Position numbers and translations under genes: made by a program
Assembly: GCF_030027245.1 (NCBI RefSeq)
Contig: NZ_JASERT010000001.1
Coordinates: 951,001-1,015,000 of the forward strand
Reading direction: 5' to 3'
Length of the DNA: 64,000 nt
Source: Asticcacaulis sp. EMRT-3
Lineage (GTDB): Bacteria; Pseudomonadota; Alphaproteobacteria; Caulobacterales; Caulobacteraceae
The notes under the pieces: generated by a model
What the model saw: only the letters and a program-made list of their open reading frames with translations
Told to the model about the DNA's origin: nothing
The model's database searches: none
Shown here: positions 63,077 through 64,000 of the stretch, piece after piece
Position numbering within the stretch: position 1 is the stretch's first letter
Layout of the letters: every line of letters starts with the position of its first letter

Positions 63077-63618
63077 AACAGCCCGGCGCGACCGCATATC
63101 TCTTCGGCAATCCTTTGAGCCTTTTAGCGCTCGTCCTCGCCATGTTCTGTACGGGCTACAATGCCCTCACAGGCAACGGCTCTGGCTGGCTGGCCATCGC
63201 CGCACTGGTCGCTGTCTCCTACAGCGTCAACAGCAGCCGCCAGATCACCGCCTACGCCCGATGGAAACGCGAATGGGATGCCATGAGTGGCAACCCGCCA
63301 CGACAGCCGCTCTATGCTCGCCACCCATGGCTGCGCTACGTGGTTGGCGGCAGCGCATGGGTGTTCGGGGCATGGATGGCGTTCACCACCACGGACCGTG
63401 CCCTACAGTGGGCTGTGGCGGTGTTCTGGCTGGGTACGGTGCTGGGAATAGGCGTGCTGCTGTTTCGGCTGGCGAAAAGCCTTGGCAGGAGTGTGAAACA
63501 CGCCATGCCGAAGCAGAAAATGGTAGTGACAGTTTGTCCGGTGGTGCCTATGCGCTCAATGAATGCATCGGATGCGTGCCAATTGCTTCCGAATTACTGC
63601 CGCAGCTTATTGTCTTAA
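63073..63618 (+). CDS. Multi-pass membrane protein of the TraD-like operon
   Basis: A 181-residue protein with about four hydrophobic helices (LLALVLAMFCTGYNAL; WLAIAALVAVSYSV; YVVGGSAWVFGAWMAF; WAVAVFWLGTVLGIGVLLF) and a basic loop and tail. Its ATG overlaps the ATPase stop (ATGA at 63073-63076), so translation is coupled. It may help anchor the ATPase. No family was recognised. The C-terminal 35 residues after KQKM look unlike the rest and may reflect a truncated end. Confidence 0.75.
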   Translation: MKQPGATAYLFGNPLSLLALVLAMFCTGYNALTGNGSGWLAIAALVAVSYSVNSSRQITAYARWKREWDAMSGNPPRQPLYARHPWLRYVVGGSAWVFGAWMAFTTTDRALQWAVAVFWLGTVLGIGVLLFRLAKSLGRSVKHAMPKQKMVVTVCPVVPMRSMNASDACQLLPNYCRSLLS

Positions 63619-63791
63619 AGAAATATCGTCTCAATTGAGGCCGTTGTCCGAACCGAATAACGTTGTAGAGACGGATGTCGCCTACCAGAGGTGCTACGGA
63701 TAGGGTTTCAGGGCGCAAACTGATTTGGCTCTCTAATAGCCTCCAACCCATCCTTGTATTTTCAATTGCTCACAAATTTTAGGAAAGGTTC

Positions 63792-63983
63792 CTAGTGTAT
63801 ACTACGCTGGTTCGTTCGAGCTTCATCTTCAGTAGTTCTCGTCGCCCGGTCCCTTTCTCGCCCCCCGAAATACATTGCCAGCCCACCTAAAGCCGTCAGT
63901 CCAACCCCGGCCAAGAAGACCGTGATTGTTCGACGATCTATCCTTCGCAATGAAGAAGTTTTTTTTTGAGCAGCTTCTTCCAT
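63792..63983 (-). CDS. Possible small single-pass membrane protein
   Basis: A 63-residue frame with a basic N-terminus (KKTSSLRRIDRRT), one membrane helix (ITVFLAGVGLTALGGLAMYFGG) and a charged tail. No good ribosome site is visible. It lies at the window edge, so context on the right is missing. Confidence 0.45.
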   Translation of the reverse strand: MEEAAQKKTSSLRRIDRRTITVFLAGVGLTALGGLAMYFGGRERDRATRTTEDEARTNQRSIH

Positions 63984-64000
63984 TATATGGGAAGCCTCAG

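Overview
The window is a stretch of alphaproteobacterial chromosome, roughly 60% G+C by eye. The gene order, the TTG/GTG starts with good Shine-Dalgarno sequences and a textbook CtrA-type site (TTAA-N7-TTAAC at 42130-42145) suggest the Caulobacterales, possibly Asticcacaulis. That assignment is inference, because no rRNA is present.

Bases 1 to about 50,180 are core chromosome. In order they hold: the end of an FAD-linked 2-hydroxyacid dehydrogenase; two tandem dual-receiver response regulators; yaaA; a cytochrome b561-YceI fusion overlapping a Sua5-type threonylcarbamoyl-AMP synthase gene; an acyl-CoA dehydrogenase; a trypsin-like protease; an oligopeptidase B-like enzyme overlapping a GNAT acetyltransferase; clpP and tig; an orphan GIY-YIG protein; a dicarboxylate/amino-acid symporter; rpsF-rpsR-rplI; dnaB; a Tat-exported GH2 glycosidase; alr; radA; cvpA-purF-SDR; yfgM-like/bamB/der; panB; a PadR/SIP pair resembling E. 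coli yqjI-yqjH; an ArsC/YffB-like gene; a cold-shock gene; a guaB-MAPEG-rsmB-like-guaA cluster; rlmE; a cyclophilin; two paralogous unknown genes behind CtrA-like sites; queA and tgt; tRNA-Lys; hspQ; a Ppx/GppA phosphatase; an SCP2-domain protein; and a BaiN/YhiN flavoprotein.

From 50,201 to the right edge the character changes. A 3' fragment of a tRNA-Leu (50201-50258, minus strand) sits next to a tyrosine integrase. This is what an integrative element leaves at one end after inserting into the 3' end of a tRNA-Leu gene; the intact target tRNA should lie beyond the right edge. The island carries its own or a neighbouring tRNA-Leu(UAG), a DUF2971 protein, many very small genes with strong ribosome-binding sites, a RelE/XRE and a ParE/ParD toxin-antitoxin pair (each with clear operator palindromes), a second small XerC-like recombinase, a degraded gene copy, and a five-gene operon (59963-63618).

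That operon is built around a VirD4/TraD-like ATPase with no transmembrane segment of its own, flanked by two multi-pass membrane proteins, a helical protein and an acidic small protein. No relaxase or type IV secretion channel gene is visible in the window. This operon, and the perfect 16-bp inverted repeats upstream of the small recombinase, are the best candidates for undescribed biology here.
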